A stretch of 64,000 nucleotides of DNA from Runella sp. SP2 (lineage in GTDB: Bacteria > Bacteroidota > Bacteroidia > Cytophagales > Spirosomataceae). The position numbers and the translations under genes are program-made. The notes beneath the pieces were generated by a model. The model made no database searches. It worked only from the letters and a program-made list of their open reading frames with translations, and was not told the DNA's origin. Positions 17,830 through 26,811 of this stretch are shown in pieces (position 1 is the first letter of the stretch; every line of letters begins with the position of its first letter). Location: assembly GCF_003711225.1 (NCBI RefSeq), contig NZ_CP031030.1, positions 4,154,001 through 4,218,000 of the forward strand, given 5' to 3'.

Positions 17830-18561
17830 ATGAAAAGTTCATTCAAATTTGTCGGGTTATTTTTCGTTTTGGTATGTTTTGTTTCCAGTGTTTTTGCCCA
17901 AAAGCAAATCAATAATTACTATCAGTTTTCTCCCAAAGAAATGGAAGGAATGATGGCTACATTTTCCAAAGATGCAGGCTGGAAAAACCTCTCTGCCACC
18001 ATGAGTAGCCGAAGTTTTGAGCGCATCAAGCACGAAAAAGCCGCTTGGGGTTTTAAGGGGCAAGCAAAAACATCTGATGGAAAATTACAAGACGTACTGT
18101 TTTGTGCGTTCGATTTCTACAATCCAAAAAGCAAAAAAGGCCAAGGCGGCACCATGATTTGGCGCAAAGTAGGCGACGAAGTTTACAAAGCCTATTTGAT
18201 TTATCCTGAGGGAGTTGAAGATTTAGACAAAGCCTTAGAGCTATCAGAAGAGTTTTATGCCGATGCTTCAGGCAAACTCCAAAAAGCACAAAGCTGGGGC
18301 CGTTGTTTTAGAAAATGTGTACGTGGCACTTCAAGAACAGTTGTTGATGCGAAAGGCATACGTTTTGACGTACCCTCAGACTGCGGAACAGGCTGCTTGG
18401 CATCCATTGCTGTATGTGGAGGCGCAACGGCTATCTTGGCAGCAGCTACTGCTGCGCCTACAGGAGGACTTTCTTTTCCTGTATTAGCGATTACGTTTGG
18501 GGTTTGTGCGGGAGTAAGTTGCGGTGTTTGCATTGGTATATGCGCACTTGGCTGCATATAA
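17830..18561 (+). CDS. Exported protein with ten-Cys hydrophobic C-terminus; halocin C8-like precursor candidate
   Basis: A 243-residue protein: signal peptide (1-23), a soluble region (24-155) containing a compact beta-rich stretch (AAWGFKGQAKTSDGKLQDVL), then a C-terminus with ten cysteines at 159, 163, 185, 189, 196, 226, 231, 234, 238 and 242 in a Gly/Ala/Ile-rich hydrophobic sequence. The C-x3-C-x6-C core (CGTGCLASIAVC) and the order leader, neutral domain, Cys-rich hydrophobic tail recall halocin C8-type bacteriocin precursors. That link is my inference from pattern and could be wrong. A membrane or lipid-interacting tail is the main alternative. It has its own terminator. Confidence 0.7.
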   Translation: MKSSFKFVGLFFVLVCFVSSVFAQKQINNYYQFSPKEMEGMMATFSKDAGWKNLSATMSSRSFERIKHEKAAWGFKGQAKTSDGKLQDVLFCAFDFYNPKSKKGQGGTMIWRKVGDEVYKAYLIYPEGVEDLDKALELSEEFYADASGKLQKAQSWGRCFRKCVRGTSRTVVDAKGIRFDVPSDCGTGCLASIAVCGGATAILAAATAAPTGGLSFPVLAITFGVCAGVSCGVCIGICALGCI

Positions 18562-18582
18562 TCCATTTGTAATCAACCCATT

Positions 18583-18616
18583 GTAGAGCTTACCAATACA
18601 CGTAAGCTCTACTTTC
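18583..18616 (+). terminator. Hairpin after the Cys-rich precursor gene
   Basis: A perfect 11-bp stem (gtagagcttac at 18583-18593, gtaagctctac at 18602-18612) with an 8-nt loop is followed by a pyrimidine-rich tract. It probably ends or attenuates the transcript covering the two preceding genes. Confidence 0.65.
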
Positions 18617-18641
18617 TCTTTCGTTCATAGCCCTTATTCAC

Positions 18642-19259
18642 ATGAAAACTATCAGCCTCGGCCTCCTCCTAACGACAATGATTAGCTATTTGGCTCCTCC
18701 TGCCGAAAACTATACCATTGAACAAGTTACTGTTTGTAAAAATACCAATTCGTGCTTGACCACTTCCCAAAAGAATCGAATCAAAGAAAGCGACAAATAC
18801 ACGGTAGAAGTTGTGTTAAAATCGAACTCTGCCAATTTTTTGGCACAACAGATTCAAGCTGTACAACTCGAAGTGTCTGAAATCTCTTTTACCTGTGCTC
18901 GCTCAGCCACAGACATGGACAATTGTCCTTCGGGAAGTTCGCAGGAGTGGTACACCATGTACCAAAATCCCAATCCGCCTTTGAGCAGTGCCGTGACGGT
19001 CATCAATGCTACCAAACTTACCAAACAGCTATCAGCTCAGCATCTAACCCTGCGAAACAGCATCAAAAAAATACCCGTAGAGGATGTCTTTGGGCCAAAA
19101 TTTGACAAACCTATAGCTCCTACCAAGCCCACATCGTACCAAGTTCGGCTTCGAGCTGAGAACATACAATTTCCTGACTGGGTTTGGGGGATTCGCGTCA
19201 GTGTTTATGAGCGAGACGGCGGGAGAAATACAAGTACCGAATTTAAAACGAGGTTTTAG
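18642..19259 (+). CDS. Exported protein of unknown function
   Basis: A 205-residue protein with an N-terminal signal (about residues 1-20) and four cysteines in two close pairs (VCKNTNSCL and SFTCARSATDMDNCP), suggesting disulphides outside the cytoplasm. The rest looks beta-rich. No family is recognised. It lies between the Cys-rich precursor gene and an outer-membrane-like gene on the same strand. Confidence 0.65.
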   Translation: MKTISLGLLLTTMISYLAPPAENYTIEQVTVCKNTNSCLTTSQKNRIKESDKYTVEVVLKSNSANFLAQQIQAVQLEVSEISFTCARSATDMDNCPSGSSQEWYTMYQNPNPPLSSAVTVINATKLTKQLSAQHLTLRNSIKKIPVEDVFGPKFDKPIAPTKPTSYQVRLRAENIQFPDWVWGIRVSVYERDGGRNTSTEFKTRF

Positions 19260-19304
19260 GACTTTTTGGCAAACCAACTTTTTCACATTTGAACTTCTAC
19301 AATC

Positions 19305-20408
19305 ATGCGTTTTTGGTACTTTTTTATCGTAATTTGGGGATACGCTATTTCTGCTTTGGCCCAAAGCGACGAAAGCCCAATTCCGAGCCTCAATGCCTCC
19401 AAACCGTTGGAATTTTCTATCCCGACCTCGGCCGCGTTTGACTTACTGGGAGTCACACCCGCTCAAGTTATCAAACCTGGCAATATTCGCGATTTTAAGG
19501 TGGACTGGTCGTTCCAAAGCTGGCGACTTAAACCCAATATTGCGATTCAGGCACAGCCGATTTGGGAGATTTTTTACAACCGCCCCAACTTGTTGAAATA
19601 CCAATCGGCCTCGAAACTGGCCAAAATGCTCTCGACCATTGACATTTCGGCAGGAACGGTGGAAGATGATGACCTCAATCGCCGACTAGCGGGGGCGGTA
19701 AAAGTGACACTTTTTCGGAGCCACGACCCCCTCGACGTGCCCGCTCTCTACCGCGGCCCGACGGAGGAGTTTTACGAGCAACAAAGTCAGCTGAAGGGAC
19801 TCGTTACGCAATTAGAAGACAGCCTAAAGCGCCTTCCCGCAACCAACGAATACCTCGAAACAAAAATGCTGGTGTTGAAGGAATTAGACCTGCTTCAAAC
19901 CAAAATTCAAACTTTAGAGAAACTTCAAAAAGACCGAATTACGCAATTGACAACGCTCTACCTGAAAGAACATTGGAACGCGTCGTTTGTCGATGTAGCC
20001 ATCGGCAAATCCTACCTGTATGACAACCTAAAACTGGATAGTTTGAATTTGGTACAAGATGGGCTTTCGGCTTGGATCAACGGCTGTGTAGGCATTGGGC
20101 GTAAGTGGCTTCTGACAGGGATGGTTCGTTATACGAGTTTTAGCGGCGTAAAAGCAACAATTAAACAGGAGTATTTTCTGGGAGCGAGTTTGCGCTACGG
20201 CAGCCCTAAGTTTAACTTTTTTGCCGAAGTCCTCACCCGCGACGCCCACAATCCATTTTCTTTCAAAAGTATTACCTTGGCCTACGGTGGTGACTGGCGT
20301 TTTAGCCGCAACGTCATGTTAAGTTACGGTGTAAGAACCCTCTACGGGCAAAATTTCAGTTTCAAATCACTGGTTCCTGTCGCAAGCATTGCTTGCATGA
20401 TGCGATAA
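19305..20408 (+). CDS. Exported, probably outer-membrane-associated protein
   Basis: A 367-residue protein with a signal peptide ending ALAQSDE. The middle (about residues 150-215) is Leu/Lys/Gln-rich and looks like a coiled coil. The last 130 residues alternate polar and aromatic residues in strands (WLLTGMVRYTSFSG, FLGASLRYG, ITLAYGGDWRFS), as in outer-membrane beta-barrels. I do not recognise a named family. It may provide the surface component of the neighbouring secreted set, but this is positional inference. Confidence 0.65.
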   Translation: MRFWYFFIVIWGYAISALAQSDESPIPSLNASKPLEFSIPTSAAFDLLGVTPAQVIKPGNIRDFKVDWSFQSWRLKPNIAIQAQPIWEIFYNRPNLLKYQSASKLAKMLSTIDISAGTVEDDDLNRRLAGAVKVTLFRSHDPLDVPALYRGPTEEFYEQQSQLKGLVTQLEDSLKRLPATNEYLETKMLVLKELDLLQTKIQTLEKLQKDRITQLTTLYLKEHWNASFVDVAIGKSYLYDNLKLDSLNLVQDGLSAWINGCVGIGRKWLLTGMVRYTSFSGVKATIKQEYFLGASLRYGSPKFNFFAEVLTRDAHNPFSFKSITLAYGGDWRFSRNVMLSYGVRTLYGQNFSFKSLVPVASIACMMR

Positions 20409-20430
20409 CCAACTTACCCTTTTTTCTCCC

Positions 20431-20919
20431 ATGAAATCTCTTGTTTTGCTTCTTTTATCCGCCATTACTTTTTCGGTATTTGGACAAAAAACGGTCAACA
20501 GCACCCTAAAGCTTGAAAATGTAATTTTTGGTAGCTGCTCAATCGCTTCGATACCTTTCAAATATTCCATTAAAAACCTTGGCCCCGAAACCTTCGTTTT
20601 TCACGCCTCGCCTTCAACACCCATTGACGACTTGACCTTCAACGTGTATCTATCCCAAAATGAAACCATTGAGACTGGGATACTCGGCGGAGAAAATGAT
20701 TTACGGGTGGGCTCGGCCGTTCCAGCCCAATATACCCTGAATAATGGCCAGCTCGCCGTAAATAAAATTGCTGTACCCGTCAGAAATCCTCCCTACAGCT
20801 CATACCGATTCATGATTGTAGAAGTGGTTTATAGCAGTGGTCCTTCGATGACGGGCAGTACGTTTGTTAGTAAAAAATACCGTGTATCGTCGGGACAGGT
20901 TGTTTTTGAGAATCCCTAG
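20431..20919 (+). CDS. Exported CARDB-like protein
   Basis: A 162-residue exported protein (signal peptide to about residue 20, ending FGQKT) with an immunoglobulin-like pattern typical of CARDB-type adhesion domains (FKYSIKNLGPE, TFNVYLSQNE, IVEVVYSSG). The function is unknown. It follows the outer-membrane-like gene by 22 bp and is probably cotranscribed. Its stop codon sits within a sequence shared with the repeats downstream (aatccytarcgcggcgg). Confidence 0.6.
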   Translation: MKSLVLLLLSAITFSVFGQKTVNSTLKLENVIFGSCSIASIPFKYSIKNLGPETFVFHASPSTPIDDLTFNVYLSQNETIETGILGGENDLRVGSAVPAQYTLNNGQLAVNKIAVPVRNPPYSSYRFMIVEVVYSSGPSMTGSTFVSKKYRVSSGQVVFENP

Positions 20920-21165
20920 CGCGGCGGTTTTGAGAAACGCACAACCCGTGCTAAGCGATGCTCACATCGCGCCACGGGTTTCTCAAAACCCAGTTTCGCA
21001 AGCTTGTAAAAATCCTTAACGCGGCGGTTTTGAGAAACCGCCACCACCAATAAGAAACCGCCAACACAACGGCGTGCCAAGCGATGCTCACATCGCGCCA
21101 CGGGTTTCTCAAAACCCAGTTTCGCAAGCTTGTAAAAATCCTTAACGCGGCGGTTTTGAGAAACC
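20911..21165. repeat. Tandem 126-bp repeat with TGAG/CTCA palindromes
   Basis: An 86-bp segment (aagcgatgctcacatcgcgc onward, with cgggtttctcaaaaccc and cgcggcggttttgagaaac inside) occurs at 20953-21038 and again at 21079-21164, a 126-bp period. The last part also overlaps the stop of the CARDB-like gene at 20911-20938. This fills the 317-bp gap before the next gene. No gene is seen within it. Confidence 0.85.
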
Positions 21166-21236
21166 ACCAGCACGGACAAGAAACCCCAGCACAATGTGCT
21201 ATATTCGTCATTAAAAGCCCGTAACTCCTAATTTAC

Positions 21237-22406
21237 ATGAACTTCCGCCTTTTCACTTCTTTATTTTTGTTTCACCTCTTATCTTTTATTGCCATGTCAC
21301 AAACTGCTGCCGATTTTGTGGGCGTTTTTGCCAGTAGCCAAACAGGCATTCAACTTACTATTGCTCAACAAAACGGCACGTTCAAAGGTGAATTTACGGT
21401 TCAAAATCAGCGTTATGGCTGTGAAGCTACCTTCGTAAAAGGAGGACTTTCGGGCGTCTATTTTGATACGGGACGAAAAATCGGATTTACCCTTGTGAAG
21501 AACTCAGGTGAATACATTCTTACTACCGAAGGGGTTAACATCCCGATGCAACGAACCTCTGCCGCCTCTAAAACAACTCAACCTTCTAGCGCTTCTGCCG
21601 CACCTACATCGGGAACTAAAAGCAGCGGTCAACGCGTCAGCAACGCCTTTTTGGGCTTTTCATTCAATGCTCCATCGGGTTGGCAAATGCAGGAAAACAA
21701 CGGCGGTTATGCCTTCGGACGAGGCGATCAGCAAGTAGCAATTACCGTATCTCCTCACAATTATAGCAGCATTTCAGAACTGAAAAACGATACCCAAAAC
21801 GTCCAAGATGCGAATTCAAATACGTACCTCAATGCCCGCGTTGACCCTTACAGTGAGACTGGTGCGTGGGTATTTTTTAACGGTACTATCAAAGGACAGC
21901 CGTTTACCATTGCTACCATTTCCTTGATTTCACCCAACGGCGGGGGGATAAATATCTCATCTCTTTCACCTGCCTCAATGTACAACGACGCCCTTGCCAA
22001 TACCCTGAGAAGCATCGCCAACACTGTCACATTTTCGAAACCCCAAACCTCCGCCTTGGCCGAGCAATGGAAAGCCAAACTCAAAGGAAAACAACTACTT
22101 TACCTAAAAACTGCCAATGGAATGTCTGACAAGTTTTCGATTGATTTGTGCAGCAATGGGCAGTTTGTCAAAAAAGACAACACAAGTTATTTGTCACAGA
22201 CCTACAGCGATAATTTCACCTACGCAGGTCGTTCGGGTGATGAAGGCCGCTGGGATATTATGACCCAAGGCGCAACTCCTGTATTAGTTCTGCGAGCCAA
22301 CGATGGCAAAGTATTTCAATACCCCATCACTTTACGTCAAGCCAGCAACGAACTAGGGCTCAACGGTATGCGCTATTTTGTACGTGCAAGCGAAATTTGT
22401 CGTTGA
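21237..22406 (+). CDS. Exported protein of unknown function
   Basis: A 389-residue protein with a signal peptide (about residues 1-23, ending AMSQTA), an N-terminal beta domain (GVFASSQTGIQLTIAQQNG), a Ser/Thr/Ala-rich linker (about 105-130), a middle domain beginning FLGFSFNAPSGWQMQ that resembles the PsbP/DcrB-like fold of exported stress proteins, and a C-terminal domain. The family assignment is tentative. It is the last of the exported-protein genes downstream of the propeller kinase. Confidence 0.65.
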   Translation: MNFRLFTSLFLFHLLSFIAMSQTAADFVGVFASSQTGIQLTIAQQNGTFKGEFTVQNQRYGCEATFVKGGLSGVYFDTGRKIGFTLVKNSGEYILTTEGVNIPMQRTSAASKTTQPSSASAAPTSGTKSSGQRVSNAFLGFSFNAPSGWQMQENNGGYAFGRGDQQVAITVSPHNYSSISELKNDTQNVQDANSNTYLNARVDPYSETGAWVFFNGTIKGQPFTIATISLISPNGGGINISSLSPASMYNDALANTLRSIANTVTFSKPQTSALAEQWKAKLKGKQLLYLKTANGMSDKFSIDLCSNGQFVKKDNTSYLSQTYSDNFTYAGRSGDEGRWDIMTQGATPVLVLRANDGKVFQYPITLRQASNELGLNGMRYFVRASEICR

Positions 22407-22485
22407 GTATCATTTTTGGGGTAAAAGATAGCGATTCGCCAATGGATTGGTTAATATTGCGCGCCAACAAAACCCCAATTACTTT

Positions 22486-23871
22486 ATGTTTTCCAAAGAT
22501 ACTTACGTCGGACGGCGTCAACAGTTAAAAAAAACAGTCAGCAGCGGAATCTTGCTCTTTTTGGGCAATGAAGAAGCAGGCATGAACTATGCCGATAACA
22601 CCTATCATTTTCGCCAAGACAGTACTTTTCTATATTATTTTGGGTTAAACAAAGCCAGCCTTGCCGCCCTCATCGACGTAGAATCAGGTGAGGAATGGAT
22701 AGTGGGCGACGAAATCACCATCGACGACGTCATCTGGGCAGGGCCACAACCTACGCTTCAAGAACAAGCTGAACGTGTAGGGGTGGCGAAAGTTCTTCCC
22801 AAGTCACAACTTGAAAGCCTGCTCAAAAGCCACTTAGCCGCAGGTCGAACCGTTCATTATTTACCAACCTATCGCCCTGAGCATACCTTCAAACTTCACG
22901 AGTGGACGGGGCAATCCCTCCAAGAAATTGCCCAAGGAGCTTCTACCGAATTTATCAAAGCCATTGTAAATCAACGTTCTTACAAAACCGCCGAAGAGGT
23001 TATTGAGCTTAACAAGGCCGTTAACATTACGGCTCAAATGCACCTCAATGCCATTCGCGCCACGAAGTCGGGCAAGTACGAATACGAAATTGCAGGTATC
23101 GTCCACGGCGCAGCGCTGCAGGGTGGAGGCGACTTGGCCTACCCTATTATTTTGTCGGTAGATGGACAAACACTGCACAATCATTACCACGGCAATCGTC
23201 TTTCGAGCGGTCGCCTTGTGTTAGGAGATTTCGGCGCAGAAACCGCTACGCACTATGCAGGCGACATTACCCGCACCTGGCCTGTTGACAAACAATTTAG
23301 CGAGCGTCAAAAAGAAATTTATCAAATAGTCCTCGATGCCAACCTCAACGCCATCGCCGCCCTACAACCAGGCACACCATACCTCGATTGCCACCTAATC
23401 GCTTGGAAAACCATCGCTGAAGGACTCAAAGCGCTAGGTTTATTGCAAGGCGACGTTGACGAAATGGTCGCACTGGGCGTACCAGGTTTGTTTATGCCCC
23501 ACGGGGTTGGCCACATGATGGGCATGGACGTTCATGACATGGAAAACCTTGGCGAACAACACATTGGCTATCGCGATGGCCTCAGTCGCAGTACTTTGCT
23601 GGGTCTAAAATCACTTCGTTTGGCCAAAGAACTTGAAGCAGGTTTTGTTTTGACCGTTGAGCCTGGCTTGTACTTTATTCCCGAATTAATCGACTTGTGG
23701 GAAAGCCAAGGAAAATTCCGCGATTTTGTTAATTATGACGCCCTTAAAGATTATTACGATTTTGGCGGAGTACGTATCGAAGACAATTACCTTATTACTG
23801 CTGATGGAGCTCAGTTGCTGGGTAATCCTATTCCAAAAACAATTTCCGAAATCGAAGCGTTGAGACTCTAG
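22486..23871 (+). CDS. M24 metallopeptidase, Xaa-Pro aminopeptidase (PepP-like), copy 1
   Basis: Removes N-terminal residues preceding proline from peptides. The aminopeptidase-P N-terminal domain is followed by the M24 pita-bread domain with metal ligands in GDFGAETATHYAGDITRTW (two Asp), MPHGVGHMMG (His), TVEPGLYF (Glu) and GGVRIEDNYL (Glu). The start is placed at ATG 22486 (MFSKDTYVGRR); an upstream in-frame TTG at 22447 would add 13 unconserved residues. A paralogue follows directly. Confidence 0.93.
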   Translation: MFSKDTYVGRRQQLKKTVSSGILLFLGNEEAGMNYADNTYHFRQDSTFLYYFGLNKASLAALIDVESGEEWIVGDEITIDDVIWAGPQPTLQEQAERVGVAKVLPKSQLESLLKSHLAAGRTVHYLPTYRPEHTFKLHEWTGQSLQEIAQGASTEFIKAIVNQRSYKTAEEVIELNKAVNITAQMHLNAIRATKSGKYEYEIAGIVHGAALQGGGDLAYPIILSVDGQTLHNHYHGNRLSSGRLVLGDFGAETATHYAGDITRTWPVDKQFSERQKEIYQIVLDANLNAIAALQPGTPYLDCHLIAWKTIAEGLKALGLLQGDVDEMVALGVPGLFMPHGVGHMMGMDVHDMENLGEQHIGYRDGLSRSTLLGLKSLRLAKELEAGFVLTVEPGLYFIPELIDLWESQGKFRDFVNYDALKDYYDFGGVRIEDNYLITADGAQLLGNPIPKTISEIEALRL

Positions 23872-23878
23872 GTTTGGA

Positions 23879-23936
23879 CCTTCCAAGTTTTGGAAATCCT
23901 CAGTTTAGCCCTTCCAAGTTCTGAAAACTTGGAAGG
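23879..23936. repeat. AACTTGGAAGG palindrome between the two M24 genes
   Basis: ccttccaagtt (23910-23920) pairs with aacttggaagg (23926-23936), and an extra half site lies at 23879-23891. A related hairpin with one more G-C pair is at 30587-30630. It may end transcription of the first peptidase gene or be a mobile palindrome. Confidence 0.65.
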
Positions 23937-23967
23937 TCTGCCTACCAGCAATTTACTTCCAACACCC

Positions 23968-25257
23968 ATGCGCTACACACCCATTGACCCTCAATTATTT
24001 ATCCAAAATCGGCAACGATTATATCAACTTCTCAAGCCCAAAAGCTTGGTCATTTTGCAGTCCAACGACGTTATGCCTACCAACGCCGACGGCACGATGG
24101 GTTTTAAGCAAAACTCCGACTTGTTTTATTTGTCGGGTATCGACCAAGAAGAAACTACTTTATTGCTCTTTCCCGACCATCCCGACCCGAAGTTTCGTGA
24201 GATTTTATTTGTGCGGGAAACCAACGAAAATATTGCCATTTGGGAAGGCGAAAAACTGACCATTCCCCAGGCATTTGAGCGCTCAGGTATATCCCGAATT
24301 TATTGGACGCACCAATGGGAAAGCGTGCTTCCTCACGTCATTTTTGAAGCAGAAAATGTCTATTTGAATACCAATGAGCACGCCCGCAGCGACTCGCGAG
24401 TGCAAACCCGCGACGCTCGCTACATTCAGGAGTTCAAAGAAAAATACCCGCTTCATCACCTTGAACGCTTGGCGCCGTTGATGGCTTTTTTGCGCGCCAC
24501 AAAATTACCGCAAGAAATCGAATTGCTTCAAAAAGCGATTGACATCACCCGCGATGGCTTTATGAGGGTGTTGAAATTCACCAAACCCGACGTCTGGGAA
24601 TACGAAATTGAGGCCGAATTTGCCCATGAGTTTCTCCGTCAACGTTCGCGCGGTTTTGCTTATACGCCCATTATTGCTTCGGGCAAAGATTCTTGTGTCT
24701 TACATTACGTAGCCAATAACAAACAATGCAAAGACGGTGACGTTTTATTGCTAGACGTCGCTGCCGAGTATGCCAACTACAACGCCGACCTTACCCGAAC
24801 CATCCCCGTCAATGGCCGTTTTACAGCGCGTCAACGACAGGTGTATGAAGCGGTTTTGCGGGTATTAAAAGCCGCCCGTTCGATGCTCATGGTGGGCAAT
24901 GTACTGGATGAATATCAAGCTGAAGTGGCTAAAGTAATGGAAAGTGAATTGATTGGTTTAGGACTATTAACGGCCCAAGACATTGCCAATCAGCATCCCG
25001 ACTGGCCTGCGTATCGGCGCTATTTTATGCACGGTACTTCGCACGCCCTCGGCCTCGACGTGCATGATGTTGGGAATCGTTATCGGCGTTTTGAATCTGG
25101 CATGATTTTCACCTGTGAACCAGGTATTTACATCCGTGAAGAAGGCTTGGGTATTCGATTGGAAAACAACATTCTTATTACCGAAAACGGCAACCTCGAC
25201 CTCATGGCTCACATTCCCATTGAGGCCGACGAAATTGAAGCTTTGATGAATTCTTAA
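23968..25257 (+). CDS. pepP: M24 metallopeptidase, Xaa-Pro aminopeptidase (PepP-like), copy 2
   Basis: An aminopeptidase P with the classic N-terminal domain (FKQNSDLFYLSGIDQEE) and M24 domain. Metal ligands appear in LLDVAAEYANYNADLTRTIP (two Asp), FMHGTSHALGLDVHDV (His), FTCEPGIYI (Glu) and GIRLENNIL (Glu). The start was set at ATG 23968 (MRYTPIDP), since upstream in-frame sequence runs through the palindromic repeat. It is closer to E. coli PepP in layout than its upstream neighbour. Confidence 0.92.
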   Translation: MRYTPIDPQLFIQNRQRLYQLLKPKSLVILQSNDVMPTNADGTMGFKQNSDLFYLSGIDQEETTLLLFPDHPDPKFREILFVRETNENIAIWEGEKLTIPQAFERSGISRIYWTHQWESVLPHVIFEAENVYLNTNEHARSDSRVQTRDARYIQEFKEKYPLHHLERLAPLMAFLRATKLPQEIELLQKAIDITRDGFMRVLKFTKPDVWEYEIEAEFAHEFLRQRSRGFAYTPIIASGKDSCVLHYVANNKQCKDGDVLLLDVAAEYANYNADLTRTIPVNGRFTARQRQVYEAVLRVLKAARSMLMVGNVLDEYQAEVAKVMESELIGLGLLTAQDIANQHPDWPAYRRYFMHGTSHALGLDVHDVGNRYRRFESGMIFTCEPGIYIREEGLGIRLENNILITENGNLDLMAHIPIEADEIEALMNS

Positions 25258-25359
25258 TTTGGTTTACAGTTGCGGGTTTCCCGTTAAGGGCTCATTACTA
25301 AAAAAATGATTGCCCCCAAAACAAGAAACCGTAAACTCAAAACAGAAAACAGCAAATCC

Positions 25360-25992
25360 ATGGAAACATTTTTGACCGAAGAAGTGCTGAAGCTATTCAT
25401 TGCCGCAGGCTTGGGGTCAATCATAGGTATAGAGCGTGAGTACCACAGCAAATCGGCGGGGCTTCGTACCATGATTTTAATTGCCGTTGGTTCTACCCTG
25501 TTTACCCTCATTTCGATTCGAGTGGGCGGAGACGCGGGGCGCATTGCGGCCAACATCGTAACAGGAATTGGGTTTATTGGTGGGGGAATTATTTTCCGAG
25601 AAAACAATCGTGTAGTCGGGATTACAACCGCCGCGACAGTCTGGGCTACGGCAGCACTAGGGATGTGTGTCGGCAGTGGCTACTACGAGTTTGCTACCGT
25701 AGCCTCCCTGATTGTGTTGGTGGTGTTGTATGGCTTTGTTCCCATCCAAAACCTTATCAAACGAAGAAACCAGCTTCGTAACTACCGTATTGTGTGCAAG
25801 TTCCAACAAAAGACCTTAAAGCATTACGAAGCCCTGTTTCGTGAACTGCAATTGGATGCCAAACGCGGCACTCAAAGCAAAGTTGGAAGCACCATTAGCG
25901 GAACTTGGATTGTACAAGGAAGTGAGCGCAACCACGAACGACTCACCAAGCGTCTCCTCAACGATCCTGATGTTATTGAATTTGACTTCTAG
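25360..25992 (+). CDS. MgtC/SapB family membrane protein
   Basis: A 210-residue protein. Four to five membrane segments form the MgtC core (LFIAAGLGSIIGIEREY, GLRTMILIAVGSTLF, GIGFIGGGIIF, GITTAATVWATAALGM), followed by a cytoplasmic C-terminal domain. Family members are linked to magnesium limitation or virulence in some bacteria; the role here is unknown. The start METFLTEEV at 25360 fits the family better than an upstream ATG at 25306 that adds a charged 18-residue leader. Confidence 0.9.
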   Translation: METFLTEEVLKLFIAAGLGSIIGIEREYHSKSAGLRTMILIAVGSTLFTLISIRVGGDAGRIAANIVTGIGFIGGGIIFRENNRVVGITTAATVWATAALGMCVGSGYYEFATVASLIVLVVLYGFVPIQNLIKRRNQLRNYRIVCKFQQKTLKHYEALFRELQLDAKRGTQSKVGSTISGTWIVQGSERNHERLTKRLLNDPDVIEFDF

Positions 25993-26116
25993 CTAAATTA
26001 CCGTTTAATAAATTCTTTTGGGATATTTTCTTTAGGCAAGCGTTTTTTTTCTTAATTTACCAATGACATACAGACCTATGTAAAAATGCAAAAGGCACTA
26101 GCCACTCCCAATAAAC

Positions 26117-26764
26117 ATGACATCCGATAAAAGAACCGCCCTAGTGGTAGGAGGAAGTGGACTAGTAGGGAAAGAAGTTATTTCTGAATTGATTGCTTCT
26201 GAAAAATATGCTGAAGTAGTCACACTCACTAGGAAACCGTTGGATTTCACCCATCCAAAACTATCATCTATTATTTTTAACTTCGACCACCCCGATGCCT
26301 CCGTTGTTTGCGGCGACGATATTTTCTGTTGTTTGGGCACAACCATGAAAAAAGCTGGTTCTAAGGAAGCATTTTACCGCGTTGATTATACCTATCCCAT
26401 CGAAATAGCCCAGTTGGGGTACCAAAACGGAGCCAAACGTTTTGCTATCGTCACTGCCATGGGCGCTGATAGTAGGTCGATGTTTTACTACAATCGGGTT
26501 AAAGGAGATGTAGAAGCAACGCTCAAAAAAATAGGTTTTGACGCATTACTCATTTTTAGACCCTCGTTGCTTGTAGGGAATCGTGGCGAAACGCGCATAG
26601 GTGAGCAAATCGGCGAGGGTTTGTCCAAAATTCTCAGGCCGCTCATACCTATCAAATACCGCTCCATCGAAGCCCGTAAAGTAGCCAAAGCCATGGTTAC
26701 CATCACTGCCAGCAACGTCAAAGGCACACTGGTGTACGAATCGGATGTAATGCAAGAGTTTTAG
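26117..26764 (+). CDS. NAD(P)-binding oxidoreductase (atypical SDR, HTATIP2/YwnB-like)
   Basis: A 215-residue Rossmann-fold protein with the glycine-rich motif GGSGLVGKEV near the N-terminus, DIFCCLGTTMKKAGSKEAF in the middle and FYNRVKGD/FRPSLLVG segments typical of NAD(P)H-binding atypical SDRs related to nucleoside-diphosphate-sugar epimerases. The substrate is unknown. Its stop codon lies at the left edge of a short direct repeat that frames the PIN-domain module. Confidence 0.85.
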   Translation: MTSDKRTALVVGGSGLVGKEVISELIASEKYAEVVTLTRKPLDFTHPKLSSIIFNFDHPDASVVCGDDIFCCLGTTMKKAGSKEAFYRVDYTYPIEIAQLGYQNGAKRFAIVTAMGADSRSMFYYNRVKGDVEATLKKIGFDALLIFRPSLLVGNRGETRIGEQIGEGLSKILRPLIPIKYRSIEARKVAKAMVTITASNVKGTLVYESDVMQEF

Positions 26765-26772
26765 CGCAATTT
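26759..26772. repeat. Left copy of a 14-bp imperfect direct repeat framing the PIN module
   Basis: TTTTAGCGCAATTT here and TTTTAACGCAACTT at 28038-28051 match at 12 of 14 positions and enclose exactly the two A/T-rich genes. Each copy includes a stop codon. It may be an insertion footprint or a chance match. Confidence 0.35.
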
Positions 26773-26811
26773 TCATCACGGAGGAACCGTTTTGCCTGTA
26801 AACATGATTAA

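Noticed and set aside
20916-21211. Two reading frames of 86-92 codons on the minus strand over the 126-bp repeats
   Set aside because: They consist only of translated repeats, with no independent coding signal.
23890-23967. 26-codon N-terminal extension of the second M24 peptidase
   Set aside because: It reads through the AACTTGGAAGG palindrome and adds residues not seen in aminopeptidase P proteins.
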